This document shows positions 36,601-48,656 of a DNA stretch of 64,000 nt, in pieces. The stretch covers positions 41,014,072 through 41,078,071 of the forward strand of contig NC_052614.1 in the NCBI RefSeq assembly GCF_016545825.1. The letters are read 5' to 3'. The notes under the pieces are model-generated. The model was not told the DNA's origin. It did no database searches and saw only the letters and a program-made list of their open reading frames with translations. This DNA is from Eucalyptus grandis. Taxonomy: Eukaryota > Streptophyta > Magnoliopsida > Myrtales > Myrtaceae. The position numbers and the translations under genes are program-made. How positions within the stretch are numbered: position 1 is the stretch's first letter; the number at the start of each line of letters is the position of its first letter.

Positions 36601-38488
36601 ATGAGCAAGTCAATGCTCAGTGAGAATATGCAACGAGTACAACAGTACACCCCTTCTCAATCATAGTAAGATGGGTAGAAATCAAAGCTAAAATTGCTAC
36701 CTGTTTCTTTCTACTTATTCTTGTTAAGCAGGTTGCTGGTAGCTGGTGCCTTATAAATCAAAAACTCCTGCTGTTTAATCAAGAAACTCTTTTTAACTTT
36801 AATTTAATCAAACTTATATATCTAGAGTACTGTATAAAAGCATGAAGCTCATCTGTGTTCCTGATCTTTTTCTTCCCCCCTCATTCAGTCTCCTAATTCT
36901 GTCCGGTTCTACCACCTAAAATTCTTTTGCGGTTCATTGAGACAGAATGGACAGGTGTGTCGGGTTAGTTGAGTCTCTCGATGAACCAACAGAACTGTTC
37001 CAGGAAAACTGCCCACATTCATTCTAACTCTAATAGAACAAATTCCTAAGTGATTTGTCACCATCTAACTCTTCCATCCTCAATTTCTTCGTCTCACTCA
37101 TGCACTTCACATCGCTTCCTTCTATGCTCTCCATCCTAACAGAAAGAAAGAAAACAAGAAATATCTAAATTGAAGCACTCAGACTTCCAACACTTTTATT
37201 CTCTCTCCTCTCTTCACTTTCCATGTGGATTTATGCTCATGGGGATCGCCCTTATAGCAATCAAGCAGCCAGAATATTATGGTCGCTCTCCCATGTATTT
37301 GTGGCAATCTCAGGTTTGTCACATCCTCTCCCTGATTCATTGGACTGCTTTCATTTAACTCCAATGTCATTTGCTATTTTCTGCAACAGGTTGTCATATC
37401 TCTACTTTTGCACTTTTTGAGAATCGACTCCTTTCAGATAATGTAGTCAGTATGTTGCATATGACCTGTAGACATTATTCCATTACCTTTTTACACAATT
37501 CAACTGTTTGTGCAATTGCCTCCTCCTTGGACAGGATAGAGCTCCACTTCCTATTTTGTTGAGTGGTCTATTATGATTATGCCATGATGTCCTTGTTACA
37601 TATGGCCCCATCATTCGAACCTCACCTTACATCGTATATTGTGAAACAACACTAATCGAATAAATAAAGCAAAAAGTCTTCAAGCTTTAGAAATTTATTA
37701 AATATTGTTGCTTTTGGAAATTCAGTTCTCTAACTGACAATGATTTATTACTTCAAGTTCTTTCAAATTAATGGATGGCATCCCGATTGATGCAATTCCA
37801 GTAGTAAATGATGTTTGCTTCCTTTCTTGAAATGATTTAATCTGATGGTTCTCATTAAAGTATAACATGAGAGGAGATAGAGAAAAGTTTCTTCTAGATT
37901 AGCAAAAGAAGCCTTCATAAGTTTATGCAGATGGCATTCCCAATTTAGTAGGCCATCATGTCCATCAGACTTTATGATACCCAAATAAAATAATCGAAAA
38001 GTAGGATTCGGTCAACATACATCTAAGATGTGGAAAAACACACCAATCATATTAGCTCCAATTATAAATTTGATCCACAGTGCAGGTTTAAAAATCAAAA
38101 TAGGTTTTGTCATTTCTCACATCAAGACAATGCAGTGAAATGCCATCAAAAAAGAAAAAAAATGCAGTGGATACATGTACTTAGTACAACTAATCCTCCA
38201 GTGGATATAAACTATCCAGAACCCAAATACAACTAATCCTGCAGCGGATATCAACTATCTAGACTGGCCTGTAAAAAATAATTCTAGATGCTTACAAAGG
38301 TGCAATCAAGGATACGATTCTTTTCTCACCTTCAAGACTAATTCCCCAAATCTTTTAGATCCTCACAAACAGTCAGTCAACTGATTATATTTCCTCAGTC
38401 AACACCACCTTTCCACCCAATTAGCACAAAACCAATAGTTTTCCCACCCACCCATCCTTCAAGCCCCGCAGCAAACAAGCCAAAGTCA
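33677..38488. other. Intergenic with microsatellites, no gene supported
   Basis: Contains a C-run at about 33940-33948, (GA)9 at 35079-35096 and an AAT/GAA-type simple repeat at about 35270-35325. A 74-codon minus-strand frame (36471-36247) is hydrophobic, with two possible membrane spans. Just upstream on the same strand, a strong 3' splice-site-like sequence (ttttcttttgcag, about 36536-36524) leads into a short frame. I could find no upstream exon for either, so no gene is called. Confidence 0.35.
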
Positions 38489-38729
38489 GTGGAAGGAAAG
38501 GAAATTGAAAAATCCCACAACAACTGGAGATTGCAAAGAACCTTGTCACCTTCAGATAGCTTCATACTTAGTGAGTTATGTGCTAGATTACAGAAAGTCA
38601 TACTGCCTTTGGGTGTAACCCCAGTTAATTGCTACTTTGGCTTAATTTCTGTCAATGCTCTACTGGTTGCCACTTCCAACTTGATTGCCATGATTGTGGT
38701 TGTGGTGCATTGTACAAGATCAAGCAGCA

Positions 38730-39240
38730 GGTGCAAAGCTAATCAGTTGAGGCTCCAGATCAGAAAACTCAAACCGGACAACATGTTTAGGTCTGAAATG
38801 AAGATTAAATCGGCAAGAGTAGTAACAACTTTGGGTTTTAGCCATTCGCAATTGATAGATGCCCAAAAAAGTGAGGGTTTCTTTGCCTTGCATTGAGACA
38901 TGGAACATTATTGCTGCACCCAAAGACTCCGGTCCCAACAGAAAACTTGGTTGTTTCGTGGCATTTATGGGAGACCAAGACAAACATCTGCCAGATATTT
39001 TTGGAGGGACATCAATAATGAGGTGAAGGTGTTTGGAAGACCCTCTCTGATTATAAGATATTTCTAACTCATGTTATGGAGTAATGGAAAGAAAGAACAT
39101 TGGGAGGAAAGTAGCTCAACTGAGAGGTCTATAGGGATTGTCTTTGACATGGGACTTCTCAACTGGGGATTTGCAGGGAATGCATTTACATGGAGTAAGA
39201 TAAGAGAGGGAATGCAAAATCAGAGAACGGTTATCTTATA
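38730..39240 (+). pseudogene. LINE ORF2 endonuclease fragment, plus strand
   Basis: Degenerate plus-strand reading resembles the start of a plant LINE ORF2: a SEMKIKSARVV...LGFSHSQLIDA segment (equivalent to SETK...LGF...V.A) at about 38797-38870, and FDMGLLNWGFAGNAFTWS (equivalent to DLGF.G..FTW) at about 39150-39200. Several stops and frameshifts separate the parts. It is unrelated in orientation to the LINE fragment in the glutaredoxin intron. Confidence 0.6.
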
Positions 39241-39556
39241 CATTCTCAACTATGTTTGTAAGACCATTTATATATATGAATACAGATATATTTGCTCAGT
39301 TTAAAAGGACCTGATTTAGACGTTTACTCTAATGGTTCTACCATTAGTCCCGACTGTAATTACAAAAGGCACTGCACCATATCATTCGTAATCACCTTAC
39401 CTGTATGATCGAATGGTGTGTATGATTGAATACACACAGCGTAGCAAACATGAACTGCAAGAAAAATATGAAACTACAAATGCATCCTTCATATCAAAAC
39501 TTACAGGAAGAATTACCTAGAAGTAATGCTCAATTATCCATTCACAAAACACTTCC

Positions 39557-41962
39557 TCACAGTTCTTCCTCCTCTTTTCCATCAATTCCTAGGAGCTGAC
39601 TCAATTCACCACTTTCATATGCTTCGACTGTATCTGCAAGGATGATCAACAATAAGCTCAAATTTTTTGTTGGACCCCTTATTAACAAAAAGTAAGTTAG
39701 GAGGTACATAGTCAGTTTACCATCGGAACCTCCAATATGCTTGCCATTTATAAACACCTGGGGTACAGTACGTTTCCCTATTCTTTGACTTAAGGCATCC
39801 TGAATTTTCCATCCATCATCTGTGGACATAAAGGAGCTCCTATCAATTAATCACAAGATATACTTCACGTATTCAACCACATTTCAGATACACTGCTGCA
39901 GCATAAATCATGATCTACAAATTTTCTGTCAAGAAAAGTTTTGGAGGAATGCAAGGTTGGAGAAACCTAGAATTATTTCATTTCAGTCAGAAAAAAACAT
40001 TAATTAGGCTTTACATCACACATACATCAATCCATTTTTTCTTTTCTTCAAAGAGCTTCACTAATCCTTGTTTTAGTGACAAGAGGCCACTACTCAGTTG
40101 TCCTACCAACACTGAAGAAATCATCAAAGAACTAGCAATTTGCAAACAAACCTCTCTCATCAAGCTCAACAACATGAGGTATCTGGTTTAATTCCTTGAA
40201 TACAGCCTTTGCCCTCCTGCAGTACCTGCATTTATCCATGAAAGGTGTTACAAATCCATGTTTGTCTACTATGTCCATTAGCTGCATTAAACATGCAAAG
40301 AAGAAGACAATCCAGCAAAAGCATCATACTAAACCCAGTCAGTTGGATGAATAAGCAAACAGTTACACAATGACATCTGCGGTTTCTCCCAAGAGGTCAT
40401 CACATCTACCACAATTCACTGGATTCAATAGGACGCTGCATATCACAAATGGAAAAGAGACATCCCATGATTTGTCCGACTTCTTTTTAATTTTACCAAA
40501 GAAAAATATTCTGGTTTAAGGTTCATATCATCTATATGACTGAAACAGAAGAATTACAGATTGATTGGATTTGTCAATCTCTCTATAAATACACAACAGG
40601 GGATAGCAGGCACAAAAGACAACTTTACTGTGAGCACAGCCATTACAACTACAAATAGAAGAAAAAGAAACAACAATAAAAAGCAGTTAAAGATGTTAAT
40701 CTTATTTCCCCGAACTAGTGTCACCCAAAGCAATTCACAAGTTCCAAATTTCAAAGTAATGGCAAAATAACCACATGAACCTTCTTTAAACAAGAAAGGC
40801 CATAAACTACCTCAAGCATGTTCTTTTCCCTGGGCCTTAGATTTAAAAAAGCAGAGGGACCAGTTTCATGTTTAATCTGTAAGACTACATTAGGCAATTA
40901 GTTGTTCCCCATACCACTCTCCAGTAGAACATGGCAATTTAGAAGTGACAGAAGTCAGAACAGGATCAGTTATATCAGCAAAAGTAACAGGAGATGACAC
41001 CCTATCCTCGAAGGTCTAAGCATTGTCTGATCAACCATATTCACCATCTCAGCGTCATTACTTGAATCCAAACAGGAGAAGTTGATTTCCATACACTTCT
41101 GACCCTGCTTAGTGCATGCCTAGTTTCAACAGGTCGAGAAATCCCCGTAGATTGAAGTCGCCAAACTGCATTCCCATCTTTTTGGATTTGCTGAGCAATG
41201 TCTAATTTCTTGTATCTACAACCATCTTCATCATGCCCAATCTCATCACATCTCTTACAAGCAATGGGCTTCCACAAGTACTCAAGTTTTAACTCAAAGG
41301 AAGTGCCATCCTCATGAAAAACGGGGACTGAATTAACCAACTGGGAATCAAGAGGGAACCTCCACACGTGTTCTAACAAAATCCCATGTCCGCATCAATT
41401 GCGTGGATTTACCCACATACAAATTAATACCTATTGCACTGCCAAAATAGCCTACAGCATCATCCAGTAATCGATGAACAGGCGAACCCCGCAATCTCGA
41501 AGCAGAAGGATGTAACCGAGTAATTCGATTCACAAGATCGGGCATGATCTGACTTCGCACGGGGCAGTGTAGTCAGTCTGCGCTCCTAGAACTGAAAACT
41601 CGACCTCACGGGAACCAAATCAAGGCACACACAAAAATCAATCGATTCCAGAACGGAAAAAGCATGCGTTCGAAGGAATCGAATCCTCTCGGTGCGCGAA
41701 ACCCGAACACCACAACAAAAGAGAGAGACCCAATAAAGTTCAAGCGAAAAAGAGAGAGACCCAATAAAGTTCAAGCGAGAGAGAGGGAGAGAGAGGGATT
41801 GTACGGGCAATAGGACTTGGAGAAGATGACGATCTTGTGAGAGGCGATGGTCTTCTTCACGAAGGACGACTCGGGGCTTCCGGCAGACGATCCCAGAGAA
41901 GATCCCAGCACCAGCAGCGACAATGCCGCGTACAGGACGCACCTCCTCGCCGCCATGACCAT
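39557..41962 (-). CDS. GRXC3: Glutaredoxin, CPYC class, secretory type (GrxC3/C4-like)
   Basis: Small thiol-disulfide oxidoreductase that uses glutathione to reduce disulfides or remove glutathione from proteins. Four exons on the minus strand: 41962-41805, 40225-40152, 39819-39721 and 39633-39557, all GT-AG with phases 2, 1, 1, giving 135 aa. The first exon starts MVMAARRC and encodes a hydrophobic signal or anchor (about residues 8-24), as in Arabidopsis GrxC3/C4 of the secretory pathway. The active site CPYC is rebuilt across the exon 1/2 junction. Then come KRTVPQVFI (the cis-Pro TVP motif) and [15 protein letters not shown] (the glutathione-binding GG.D region). The C-terminus ends EEEEL. 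A second ATG at 41956 is equally possible. Intron 1 (1579 bp) holds a LINE fragment; introns 2 and 3 are 332 and 87 bp. C3 versus C4 assignment is tentative. Confidence 0.92.
41041..41560 (-). pseudogene. LINE ORF1 fragment inside glutaredoxin intron 1
   Basis: Two overlapping frames (41560-41348 and 41379-41041), offset by a frameshift, together give the middle of a plant LINE ORF1. There is an [16 protein letters not shown] / [11 protein letters not shown] segment followed by [17 protein letters not shown] and the zinc knuckle C-x2-C-x4-H-x4-C ([14 protein letters not shown]). It lies on the same strand as the glutaredoxin, wholly within the 41804-40226 intron. Both ends of the LINE are missing and no poly-A or target-site duplication was found. 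Confidence 0.82.
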
Positions 41963-44039
41963 GCTCGCCCTCCGGACGGGAGCTTCTTCTCAGGGGTTTG
42001 ACGAGCTTGCGGAGAAGAAAATTGCTGGGGGCCTTGTGCACTTTCTGCGAAATTTAGTTCTGGGTTTCCTCCTTTATTTTCCCCTCTTCCATTTCACTCA
42101 GAAAAATTACAAAGGATGTTTCCTCGCCCCATCTGCTCGTCTGAGATTCAAAATTGTCTCCCTACTGTTTAGAAAGAGTCATTCTAATCCTTGTATCATT
42201 ACGTTGGATTAAGTGCTACGGAAGAGTAGTAGTCCCGATAGTGTTAGAAAGTTCAATCCAAAAATTTAAACTCATAAGTGAAGGGAGACCACATGAATAT
42301 AAAAAGTTATGACTCATTATTAAACGACATGGGATGATACTTCAATACCTTTAATGACGGATTGCGGCTACAAGGGTCACCAAGTCGGATGTTATGTGTA
42401 TTTGTGTCAAGTTGTGATGGCTGAAAAACTCAATAATTTCAATGATTAAAAATCGATTGAAGATGATCGATGGCATTGACTTCAGATCAAAAGAGAATGG
42501 GTTTTGATGTTCCTTGAAAAGCCTCAAAAGATTTTGTGAAACTAGAATTATGAAACGGTATATTGACAAATAATTGAAAACCACAAGGAATTTGTATGGA
42601 ACCTTGTATGGAACCTTGTTGGATTAGAACTAGTAGCTTACATTTTTGGAGGCCATACTTGGAACTATTAATGGAGATGACTCCAATGCGGAAAGAAAGT
42701 TTAAAAGCTTATGAAGCATGAACGGACAGCTTTTATAATAAAAGGTAATGCTGTAATTAGACAATTTAATATGATTCAAATTTCAAATTCAAACTTTAGT
42801 TATAATCTAATCTAAGTCAATCTAATATGAATGGTCTTCCTATATTCAAAACTTGACGTGTTCTTCAAGCTTTCTTGATTTCTTGATTGTTTCCGTATGT
42901 GCTGATTGATGCTTTGTGATGATTGGTCGTTAAATGTCTATCCTCAGATTGATTCGTCGTGGATCTTTAATGAACCATTCATGTCTTATTTCTGTAAATT
43001 AGAAACTTGTGAATATGGGAACTTGGTTATGCTAAAATTATTTAATGCCTATAATGAATACCTTTTCTATTTTATAGAAATGCTTTCGATGCCATCTTTT
43101 TCAATTTTATTTTGAGTATGCATCCAAGTATCTATGCATAAGTGTTCAGTTAATTAAGATTAAGTCAATCAATAAGTAAATCAAATAAAGTTTGAGGAAA
43201 AGAAAGAACTTGAGCCATATTGGGCAAAGATTAAATAAGGCTTCGTTATTGAGCCTCAGGACAGGGATCATCAGTCGTGCGAAAAATCCAATCTCTTTTG
43301 GATGGATGAAGACATCGGTAAAGGCCGACACTTTAATCCAATTTTTTTTTTTAAAAAGGCCAACAGTTTGATATATTTCTGAATATCTGCAAAACAAGAA
43401 TTTAAATACTTCCAAAAAATATAAAGAAAGACAATCATGCTTACGTTAATGTGAAAATAAATCTACATTCGAGGGAAACAAGCTAGACGATGCAAAAACA
43501 TGCAGACAAATGACAGGATTAGATCGGGATGTATTGAAGGGGCCGAACATGATGAAACATGCTCAATCCAATATTGACATACCAAGGAAAACAATTTGAC
43601 AACATAATTCATCCTTAGGCGAACCTATGCAGAGGGGATAGAAAACATATGGTGAACTTTAGATAAACATGATGAATTAATTCATGATTACCCTTTAAAA
43701 CGTCCTACGATCCATGCATGCATGGCTTTCAGATTTTGCAAACAAATCTAGAGAAGCGAACATGGAATCTCATTATCCAACGGATGAACGGAAAAGGGTA
43801 GAAATTAGTGAACTTTACCTAGATGGAAACCAAACACCAAGGCCTCCAAGAGTGTATTTGTGAATCTAGAGACTCCTTTGTGCATGAACTCAAGGAGTGG
43901 CCCTTCGTGTCTTCAAAAAGTTCGAATTTTAACCCAAAAGATAAAAAAACTAGCCTTAGGGACTGTTAGACTGGTGATAAAATGGGCATGCAAGGTGAAT
44001 CTCCTTGCAAGGTGACTCACTTTTAGACCTCCTTGCAGG
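41963..44039. other. Glutaredoxin upstream region and intergenic DNA
   Basis: 41963-42110 should be the glutaredoxin 5'UTR and core promoter; no TATA box was identified. The rest is AT-rich and gene-free. A segment at 43239-43275 (aggcttcgttattgagcctc) resembles 57969-58005 (tggctttattattaagcctc), hinting at a shared old repeat. Confidence 0.4.
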
Positions 44040-44175
44040 GCCTAGGAATCGAAACCTACTCCTAAAATTAATTCATCCCCACCCCAACCCCTCGTTGAGA
44101 AGGTGGGGATTTGAACCCCCCACCTCCCCATTTTCATATTGGAATGGTGGCCACTAGAGTAAATCCAGTGGTTTA
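44040..44175 (-). mobile_element. tRNA-derived SINE, copy 2
   Basis: On the minus strand an A-box-like ttactctagtggcc (about 44163-44150) is followed about 35 bp later by a near-perfect B box GGTTCAAATCC (44117-44107), then aggggttggggtgggg. The order and spacing fit a tRNA-derived pol III promoter, but there is no acceptor stem or cloverleaf, so it is a SINE head rather than a tRNA gene. It aligns with copy 1 at 3012-3112. Confidence 0.6.
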
Positions 44176-44229
44176 AAAAAAATCCCTTTTGCTGGATTGA
44201 AGAATAATGTGTGATAAATGCTAGGATGT

Positions 44230-44800
44230 ACATGTGAGTTGTGATAGAGAAGTTCCACATCAGAGAATTGATATGGTGTAAAGTAGTTTAATATATCCAA
44301 GCTGGCATGTGCTCATTGGCTTAAGTTTTGAGTTAAAATAGGTCCAACTGGATATATTGTCAAACTTAGATTTTGGCGTTCTCTTGGTAATTTCCTCAAT
44401 CGTGTGCTCATAATAAATTCTATCAAAGCCGACGGTTAATTGATAGCCCACCCGCTACTCCCAATGTATATAAGTTTTTAGTGAATATCTCAAGCCAAGG
44501 AAAGAGTCTGGCGACCAATCTAGTTTACAATATGGTGGGCATTGTGGTCATGATTCGGTCTAGAGAAAAAGACTAGGGATGAAGTTAAGTGTTGAAGATT
44601 CAACTTGAGATAAGTTGATGTAGAAGGATACCGAGATTAAGGGAAAACAAACCTAACACATGTGATTTGTGTTAAAGAAATCCCACATTGGAGAATTCAG
44701 TAATATTAGTCCAACTGAATATGTTAGCGGGCTTAAGCTTAAACTCCCCTCCCTAAATAAAGGTACCAGTTTCCGTTGCACGCTCACAACAATAAAAATC
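44230..44800. repeat. Dispersed repeat, two diverged copies
   Basis: 44238-44460 (gaagttccacatcagagaat...ggtccaactggatatattgt) and 44664-44790 (gaaatcccacattggagaat...gtccaactgaatatgttagc) resemble each other and 22844-23040. Non-coding. The "cccacattgga" and "gtccaa.tgaata" words are what I would expect of old LTR fragments, but I cannot name the family. Confidence 0.5.
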
Positions 44801-45803
44801 TCCTCAAAATTTTAGTATATTCTGAATAAAGAGCAAATGCATAATAATTTCAGTTTTAAAAATCTCCTCAAAATTTTAGTATATCCCGTTATCAAAGGCC
44901 ACCCCACACTGAGACATGTTTATCTCCTTTAATCTTTTTGTGTGGATAAGCAAGCATTCATAATAATTTCAGCTTTGAAAAATGTTAGGACAAGTGATTA
45001 CCAAAATGATGAATGGTAGTTTAGTTCTGCAATCACAATCACTATAGGTAAACCTTGCCAAACCAAATTGGACCTGTTGGTGCAATTTCTTATGACTCTT
45101 TATTATCTCCTTTACCAGGGCAAAGCAAGATGCATTCCCTTCAAGCTTGCTCACTGTCTAGACTATTTAAATTTGAGAATCTCAGGATTGAGCAAAAATT
45201 TGTTAAGATGACGAATGACATTTTCTCTCTCTATCCTAAATACAAAAGGCGATCTTAGTCGTGCTTATTTGAGCCGGGGTGTTTCCTTTCTTTAGGAAAA
45301 GCCAAAATATAACCAAGCATTAAAGGGATGACACGTCACAAATTTTAATTTTGGCATGCCACCTACCAACTAGAAATACATCATGGGATTTTGGCAACCG
45401 GATTAAAAGAACTTCCAGGATTTTAACTTCCAGCCCTTATCCAAGGATACCAAAAACTTATCATTTCGAACAATACTGAAAACCTATAGCAAAGAAATTT
45501 GACGTGGAACCCTTCCTTCCGCGTCCAATATAGCTTTTGTGCTTTGTGCTGATATTACGGATGCTAGTGAATTAAGTTAAATTGAGTCTCTAACTTGCCC
45601 AAAACCCTATATCGATATGATTGATTTTCGGGCGTCAGATTGTAGGACACTAAATTATTTTGGTAATGATTGATTTTTGAGTTATATGTGTTTATGTAGA
45701 AATTTAAAAAAAAAATTGTAAATTAATTAAGTTCCAAGCTCCCACATATTTTTTAAATTTTTTACTGAGATACCCTTTCGGAAACTCAACTTGGATTTGG
45801 GAC

Positions 45804-47296
45804 TAGGGGTGAGCGGTTGGGACTAGGGGTGAGCGGGTCCAAGGTGGGTAGGGTCTAGACCTGGACCCTGTTCCCTACCCCGTTATAACCGATTCTCCTT
45901 TTTGGACCCCTTTTCCTGTTTTTATTGGACCCATGTTCGGCCCACCCTGTTTTTCGGTCCAGAACAGGGGTTGACTCGTTTTATATTGGAACCTGTTTTG
46001 CATAAAAATTAACCTTAGAAAAGCAAGGACCCGTCGCCTCCGCTGCTAAGAAAAAGTAATAGCTACTTAAGTGTTAGGCAGACCTTCATAAGCAGATGGT
46101 CACGGAAGATGGGAAAGTTGCAGCTTATAATTCTCCAAAGTATACCTTGAAGAATCATCAAACGATATTTTGAATATAACAATCATTGAGAATACCACTA
46201 ATAGTAATGCACTTTAGTGATACAGGAGAAAAGTTTATTTCGTTAAGCTTATAATGTTTACATCGAACGCCCCTTATATCTCTATTATGTAATTGCAGCA
46301 CACTGAGAGATCGTTCCTAGAGGAAAAAGATTGTCACAAACTTAACGCAGGAAGCACCAAGCTTGAGTCCCAAAAGCTTCAGCAACACCAGAAGAAGACT
46401 GCAGACAAATTGCTCTAAACTCAATTTTCACAAACGAGCACTATTCCCAACTCTAACATAGAAACCTCAAATAAACTGGAAATGACATAAGCCCCTAGCA
46501 TCAGGCCGACACCCACCAACCAAAACACTTCAAAATCACACCTTTCCGTAATATCACAAAAATACCCACATTCACATAATGAATATCAATCGAATTCCAA
46601 CCTGAGAAGCGCTCTCGGCGGTTGAGTAAGCCCGAGGGGGAAGGCCAAAGCCCCGCGAAAAGAAGCCGACGACGCCGCGAAGCTTGACGCCTCTGGCAGA
46701 TACCGAGGCGAGAACATTAGCCGCGGCGTGGGCCATCAACGGGTGAACGGAGTTCCACGAACCGGAAGCGAGCGGGAGCGACCGAGAGTGGAAGAGGGCA
46801 TAGGCAGCTCGGCGGCGGCGGAGGACCGTTGCAGAGGAGCCGAGGCCGCGTTCATCGTGGCAAAGGCGGTCTTGGTGAGCTTGGAGATGCTTCTCCTCGT
46901 GGCCACGGAAGGAACACGAGAGGGTTCTGAACTGGGTATTGAAGGAGGAGGAGAGAGAAGAAGGAGAGGGGATGGCGACTCGGTGGTGATGCTTGGGGAG
47001 AGGGGGCAAAGGAGAGGGGATCTGGCGATGGCGCGTCGAAGGAAAACTCTGAGAACAAATTAGGGTTTTGGTCCTGGGCTGCCTTAAAAACCGGTTCTCA
47101 AACCGGTTCCCAAACCGTCCCGGTCGATCCGGTTCCGGGTGGGTAATCCCCGGAACCGGTTCCGGACCGGTTCAAACAGGGTCTGAATTTAGGGAACCGG
47201 TTCCATACCCTGTTTCAACCGAACCGGTTCCCGACCCTGTTTTCCGGGTGGGCCGAACCGGGAACCGGGTAAACCCGGTCCGGTTGCTCACCCCTA
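45804..47296. mobile_element. Non-autonomous hAT-type element, 1493 bp, with gene-like cargo
   Basis: Perfect 11-bp terminal inverted repeats taggggtgagc...gctcaccccta are flanked by a perfect 8-bp direct repeat tttgggac (45796-45803 and 47297-47304). Eight-base duplications and TA-G-rich ends are hallmarks of the hAT superfamily. The equivalent place in unit B (about 55335-55345, aatatgggactg) is uninterrupted, which confirms insertion. Subterminal regions are rich in ccggttcc / gggtcc words. No transposase is present. The left end carries a 20-bp tandem copy of its own start (taggggtgagcgg again at 45824). Confidence 0.88.
46600..47064 (-). pseudogene. Gene-like fragment carried in the hAT element (exon with 3' donor)
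   Basis: A GC-rich minus-strand block bounded at its 3' side by a good splice donor (ttctcag|gttgga, exon end about 46601). One frame (47009-46572) is open for 145 codons and reads ...PLMAHAAANVLASVSARGV... ending ...STAESASQ just before the donor. Its Ser/Arg/Ala composition is like a mitochondrial presequence. It faintly resembles the NFD6/NOXY2 type of small mitochondrial proteins, but I am not confident of that. Since it sits inside TIRs with a target-site duplication, it is most simply a captured piece of a host gene (promoter or 5'UTR side, exon, start of intron). Confidence 0.45.
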
Positions 47297-47713
47297 TTTG
47301 GGACTATAGTTCAGGAGAAACCAGTTTCGAGTTCGAAATGGGGTCAATCTTCTCAAATCTATCTCGTTGCAATCTCTAGCTAAGAGAAATTAGTAGAGAT
47401 TGCGAGCATTTTATGCTAGCAAGCAATGAATAATTTAACGTAATTCAATATAAAAAATTATTCGTATGATACTGACGCCAAGTCAGCGTAGCAATAGCAT
47501 AAGAAAAATTATTTTGCAGGGGAAGACTGAAAATTTTTGTAACTACTAGTTTCAAAAGATATTTAAGATAAATCGATGTGCAAATAAATAATGATGTCAT
47601 ATAAATTAGTTTCATCAATGACATAAGATAAGATGAGATGCATTATAGAAAATGTGCATAATCATGATTACATATCACAAATTGTTAATTCTGATAAACT
47701 TTAAGCATAATAA

Positions 47714-48651
47714 TGTTGAGAAAAATTCTCTTGCTAATTTTGATGATTAACAAAACTTTCTCTAATTCTAATTAAAGGTTTTTTCAAGTGGAAACTCTGA
47801 TAAGTCTTTTCAGATGTTACTCGTCAGACTCAGAGAATTAGACTTTAAGTCTTGAAGTATTTCTTATCTTTGATATAAGACAATCCTCGTGCAACAGCCA
47901 AAAAATTAGTGAATTTCTTGCTATATTTAAAAGATCTATCTAAGAAGGAAAGAATATCAAATCCAATCTCTTGAGATGGATTTTAGTTGGGTTTTAGGGA
48001 ATCTTGGATGAATCAATCTACAAAATGCTCTTTCCATGTGAAAGATTCTTCCTAAGGAAACTCTATCTGCTTATGGGCAGTAGAATCAACAAAATACTTC
48101 AATCTGCTATCAGATCTTCTTATCAACGTTCAAGTTCAACAAGAAGATTGGTTGAGCAATCCTCTAAGGAAATATCCAATGGTCAACTTGGACACTAAAG
48201 ATTATATAAGAAGATTGAGATGTTGAAAGAGAATATATAAACTGAAATTTTGAAGTGTATAATTCCTACCATAATTCCTAAGTTTTAAGTGATCTTCCAT
48301 TATAAGCATTCATCTTTGAGAGCTATACTTTGTAATCTTTAGAGTGTGAGGAATTTGTCTCATGAACCTAAGTATTTATTACTCGGATCTTGTAACGTTT
48401 GACAAATTGATCTAGTAAAATCAACCGATTTGATCTAGTGAAATCTAGCCAATCTAGGACGTAGGCTTGTTGAAGCCAAAGCACTATAATCATCTTTATT
48501 TTATCCGTCTTAAGAGTTATTTGCACACCGATAAGATTTGACAGTTTTTCAGTTCTGCTTAGAAGTTTTTCTGTTACAAAATTATTTAAATTCTTTTTAT
48601 TCTACACTATCACCTATTCATCCCTTATAGGTGATTTATCAAGCCCTAACT
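47714..48651. mobile_element. Probable solo LTR (938 bp)
   Basis: Begins tgttgagaaaaattctcttg and ends ggtgatttatcaagccctaact, flanked by the 5-bp repeat aataa (47709-47713 and 48652-48656). The start and the "gatgattaacaaaac" and "aggtgatttatcaagcccta" words are of Copia LTR type. Unit B lacks this stretch: its sequence passes from ctgataaactttttaag directly to tatattgcatcaat. The final CA of a normal LTR appears mutated. The 64-codon frame inside (48004-48198) is not a gene. Confidence 0.6.
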
Positions 48652-48656
48652 AATAA

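Noticed and set aside
38489..38729. N-terminal half of a 135-codon plus-strand ORF as a host gene
   Set aside because: The C-terminal half matches a LINE ORF2 pattern and the first half has no recognisable content.
41586..42212. ORFs of 151 and 121 codons overlapping glutaredoxin exon 1
   Set aside because: Shadow frames of the GC-rich first exon and promoter; the spliced glutaredoxin frame explains the region.
44097..44170. Possible tRNA gene on the minus strand
   Set aside because: Has A- and B-box-like motifs but no acceptor-stem pairing, anticodon arm or CCA-side match, and a diverged second copy exists at 3012-3112. A SINE is the better explanation.
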